Source of the DNA: Pseudomonadota bacterium | Lineage (GTDB): Bacteria; Pseudomonadota; Alphaproteobacteria; Rhizobiales; Rhizobiaceae | NCBI GenBank assembly: GCA_023457435.1 | Contig: JAEWLS010000015.1 | Span: forward strand, 1-64,000 | Direction of reading: 5' to 3' | Length of the DNA: 64,000 nucleotides | In this document: positions 61,770 through 64,000 of the stretch, piece by piece | Layout of the letters: the number at the start of each line of letters is the position of its first letter | Position numbering within the stretch: the stretch's first letter is position 1 | Translations under genes and position numbers: made by a program | The notes under the pieces: model-generated | Database searches by the model: none | The model's input: only the letters and a program-made list of their open reading frames with translations | Told to the model about the DNA's origin: nothing

Positions 61770-63755
61770 CTAGAAAGAGCTCCCGACCATCATCCAGGTC
61801 ACGAGGGCGGCGACGCCGATCAGCATCACAAAGGCGTAGTGGTATAGGTAGCCGGTCTGCAGCCGCACCACGCCGCGCGTAATGTCGACGACCCGCGCCG
61901 AGATGCCGTCCGGACCGAGACCGTCGATGACCTTGCCATCGCCGGTCTTCCACAGGAAACGGCCGATCCGCATGGCGGGACGCACGAACAGGAAGTCGTA
62001 GAGCTCGTCGAAGTACCACTTGTTGAGCAGGAACTGGTACAGGCCGCGATGCTGCTCCGCCAAGCGCTTCGGCGTCTGCGGCGAGCGGATGTAGAACTGC
62101 CATGCGGTCAGGAAGCCGATCAGCATCGCCACGAAAGGCGACAGCTTCACCCACATCGGCACCTCGTGGAAGTCGTGTACGATGTGGTTGTCCGGCAGCG
62201 TGAACAGCGCGCCCTTCCAGAAGTGCTCGTAGTGGTGGCCGATGAACCACTCGTGGAAGACGAAGCCCGCAAACAGCGCTCCGATCGCCAGGATGAACAG
62301 CGGGACCAGCATCACAGGCGGGGATTCGTGCACGTGATGCATGACGTCCGCCGAAGCGCGGGGCTTGCCGTGGAACGTCAGGAAGATCAGACGCCACGAA
62401 TAGAAGCTGGTGAACATCGCCGCCACGACGAGCACGATGAAGGCGAAGCCGGCCAGCGCGTTGTGCCCGACGAATGCGCCCTCGATGATCGCGTCCTTCG
62501 AGAAGAAGCCGGCAGTGCCGATCACAGTGGCGGGAATGCCTACGCCGGTCAGCGCCAGCGTGCCGATCACCATCATCCAGTAGGTGGTCGGGATATGGCG
62601 CATCAGGCCGCCCATCTTGCGCATGTCCTGTTCGTCGGACACGGCGTGGATGACCGAGCCGGAGCCAAGGAAAAGCAGCGCCTTGAAGAAGGCGTGGGTG
62701 AACAGGTGGAAGATCGCGGCCGAGTAGAAGCCGAGGCCGATCGCCACGAACATGTAGCCGAGCTGCGAACAGGTCGAATAGGCGATGACGCGCTTGATGT
62801 CGTTCTGGACGAGCCCGACGGTCGCCGCGAAGAACGCGGTGATCGCGCCGATCAGCGTCACGACCAGGAGCGCGGTATGCGACAGTTCGAAGATCGGCGA
62901 CAGGCGGGCCAGCATGAAGACGCCCGCGGTGACCATGGTGGCCGCATGGATCAGCGCCGAAACCGGGGTCGGGCCTTCCATGGCGTCCGGCAGCCAGGTG
63001 TGCAGCGGCACCTGGGCCGACTTGCCCATCGCACCCATGAACAGCAGCAGGCACACCGCGGTGATCGCGCCGTGGCGGTCGAGCTGCCAGCCTAGGAAAT
63101 CCAGGACCGGCGCACCGTGTTCGGCGCCTTCCGCCGGCAAATAGCTCGCGGCATTGGCGAAGATCGTGCCGAAATCGACCGAGCCGAACAGCACGAACAC
63201 GCCGAAGATGCCGAGCGCGAAGCCGAAATCGCCGACGCGGTTGACGACGAACGCCTTGATGGCCGCGGCATTGGCCGAGGGCTTCTTGTACCAGAAGCCG
63301 ATCAGCAGGTACGAGGCGAGACCGACGCCCTCCCAGCCGAAGAACATCTGCACCAGGTTGTCGCTGGTCACCAGCATCAGCATGGCGAAGGTAAACAGCG
63401 AGAGATACGCAAAGAACCGCGGGCGTTGCGGATCGTGGTGCATGTATCCGATCGAATAGACGTGCACGAGCGACGACACGGTGTTGACCACGACCAGCAT
63501 GACGACCGTCAGCGTGTCGATGCGAAGCGCCCACTCTGCCTGCAGCGCCCCGACCGTGAGGAAGCGCAGCACAGGAACGGTGAACGGCTCGACCTCGCGC
63601 AGCGCCACCGAGAAGAACGCGACCCAGGACAGCACCGCCGAAACGATCAGGAGGCCGGTGGTTACGTATTCGGATGCGCGCGCGCCGATCGAGCGGCCGA
63701 ACAGACCGGCAATCAGGAAGCCGACGAGTGGGAGGAAGACGATGGCCTGGTACAT
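61770..63755 (-). CDS. nuoL: NADH-quinone oxidoreductase subunit L
   Basis: The 661-residue subunit is the distal proton-pumping part of complex I. Characteristic are MGAMGKSAQVPLHTWLPDAMEGPTPVSALIHAATMVTAGVFMLARL with the conserved lysine and histidine, LVQNDIKRVIAYSTCSQLGYMFVAIG, and the long lateral helix near the C-terminus. It is followed by nuoM after 3 bp. Confidence 0.97.
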   Translation of the reverse strand: MYQAIVFLPLVGFLIAGLFGRSIGARASEYVTTGLLIVSAVLSWVAFFSVALREVEPFTVPVLRFLTVGALQAEWALRIDTLTVVMLVVVNTVSSLVHVYSIGYMHHDPQRPRFFAYLSLFTFAMLMLVTSDNLVQMFFGWEGVGLASYLLIGFWYKKPSANAAAIKAFVVNRVGDFGFALGIFGVFVLFGSVDFGTIFANAASYLPAEGAEHGAPVLDFLGWQLDRHGAITAVCLLLFMGAMGKSAQVPLHTWLPDAMEGPTPVSALIHAATMVTAGVFMLARLSPIFELSHTALLVVTLIGAITAFFAATVGLVQNDIKRVIAYSTCSQLGYMFVAIGLGFYSAAIFHLFTHAFFKALLFLGSGSVIHAVSDEQDMRKMGGLMRHIPTTYWMMVIGTLALTGVGIPATVIGTAGFFSKDAIIEGAFVGHNALAGFAFIVLVVAAMFTSFYSWRLIFLTFHGKPRASADVMHHVHESPPVMLVPLFILAIGALFAGFVFHEWFIGHHYEHFWKGALFTLPDNHIVHDFHEVPMWVKLSPFVAMLIGFLTAWQFYIRSPQTPKRLAEQHRGLYQFLLNKWYFDELYDFLFVRPAMRIGRFLWKTGDGKVIDGLGPDGISARVVDITRGVVRLQTGYLYHYAFVMLIGVAALVTWMMVGSSF

Positions 63756-63766
63756 GCTGCCTCAGC

Positions 63767-64000
63767 TCAGCCCTTCATCATGTTCACGTCTTCGACCGCG
63801 ATCGATCCGCGGTTTCGGTAGAAGACGACGAGGATAGCAAGGCCGATCGCGGCCTCCGCGGCTGCGACGGTGAGCACGAACAGCGCGAACACCTGCCCGA
63901 CGAGATCGCCGAGCGTGGCCGAGAAGGCGACGAAGTTGATGTTGACCGCAAGCAGGATCAGCTCGATCGACATCAGGATGACGATGACGTTCTTGCGGTT
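63767..64000 (-). CDS. nuoK: NADH-quinone oxidoreductase subunit K (partial, cut by window edge)
   Basis: The last 78 codons are in the window; the full protein should have about 102 residues and its start lies beyond 64000. The segment NRKNVIVILMSIELILLAVNINFVAF, followed by VFALFVLTVAAAEAAIGLAILVVFYRNRGSI, has the conserved glutamates in the second and third helices (MSIELILL; AAAEAAIG). The internal ATG at 63973 is not the true start. It lies 11 bp before nuoL. Confidence 0.96.
   Translation of the reverse strand, partial: NRKNVIVILMSIELILLAVNINFVAFSATLGDLVGQVFALFVLTVAAAEAAIGLAILVVFYRNRGSIAVEDVNMMKG

Noticed and set aside
59313..61847. 844-residue plus-strand frame opposite nuoN and nuoM
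   Set aside because: It is His/Arg/Glu/Asp-rich, the usual antisense image of hydrophobic membrane proteins.
60439..63534. 1031-residue minus-strand frame over nuoM and nuoL
   Set aside because: It is an out-of-frame reading of two clear nuo genes.

Overview
The window is high-GC chromosomal DNA of an alphaproteobacterium, most likely a Hyphomicrobiales (Rhizobiales) member near Mesorhizobium, Aminobacter or Nitratireductor. Support comes from the class II ribonucleotide reductase of alphaproteobacterial type, short bacterial-type ProS, RNase J, GAAC-N7-GAAC SOS boxes, a LiuR-like MerR regulator and the order nuoK-L-M-N-birA-rnj-mce-DUF1467-(sRNA)-proS-lolC-lolD. The assignment rests on gene order and protein motifs read by eye, not on a database search.

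Layout. 1-4645: nrdJ behind a paired NrdR operator and a long leader with an intrinsic terminator. 4646-7098: an accessory patch with a TIR-like (CAP12/Pycsar-effector type) gene of clearly lower GC, a DUF559 nuclease-fold gene and a pair of inverted palindromic repeats. 7099-15029: housekeeping genes (GFA protein, YdeI-like, nadE, class II DAHP synthase, gor, DUF2059, rpiA, gph). 15030-24110: tRNA-Val, an exported repeat-poor Gly/Ala-rich protein, two divergent L,D-transpeptidases, rhodanese, an alpha/beta hydrolase divergent from a MarR regulator with two operator copies, PPOX flavoprotein, DUF971, moaA behind a ModE-like box, and a DMT exporter. 24111-25158: a frameshifted transposase remnant and mazEF. 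25263-37022: MFS exporter, mobA, a polar amino-acid ABC importer, a dehydrogenase, an AlkD-like protein, Lrp regulator, GST, nuclease, histidine kinase, cobT, DUF1289, a truncated membrane protein and TauE. 37027-43675: dusA, dhaK-dhaL, alaS, recA. 43884-50648: LiuR-like regulator and its site, two membrane enzymes, diguanylate cyclase, OmpA-like lipoprotein, a PfkB-like protein, mgtE, GNAT. 50761-64000: tRNA-Leu, lipB, an SOS-controlled 28-residue membrane peptide, lolD-lolC-proS, an alpha-r9-type sRNA, and the minus-strand block DUF1467-mce-rnj-birA-nuoN-M-L-K, with nuoK cut by the window edge.

Most genes are core metabolism and sit in short co-directional runs with ATGA/GTGA overlaps (hisQ/M-type permeases, dhaK/L, lolC/D/proS, the methyltransferase/acyltransferase pair). 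The points worth following up are the 28-codon gene at 51586-51672, whose promoter has a perfect SOS box between -35 and -10; the TIR-like gene; and a palindromic repeat inserted in frame inside the catalytic region of nrdJ.
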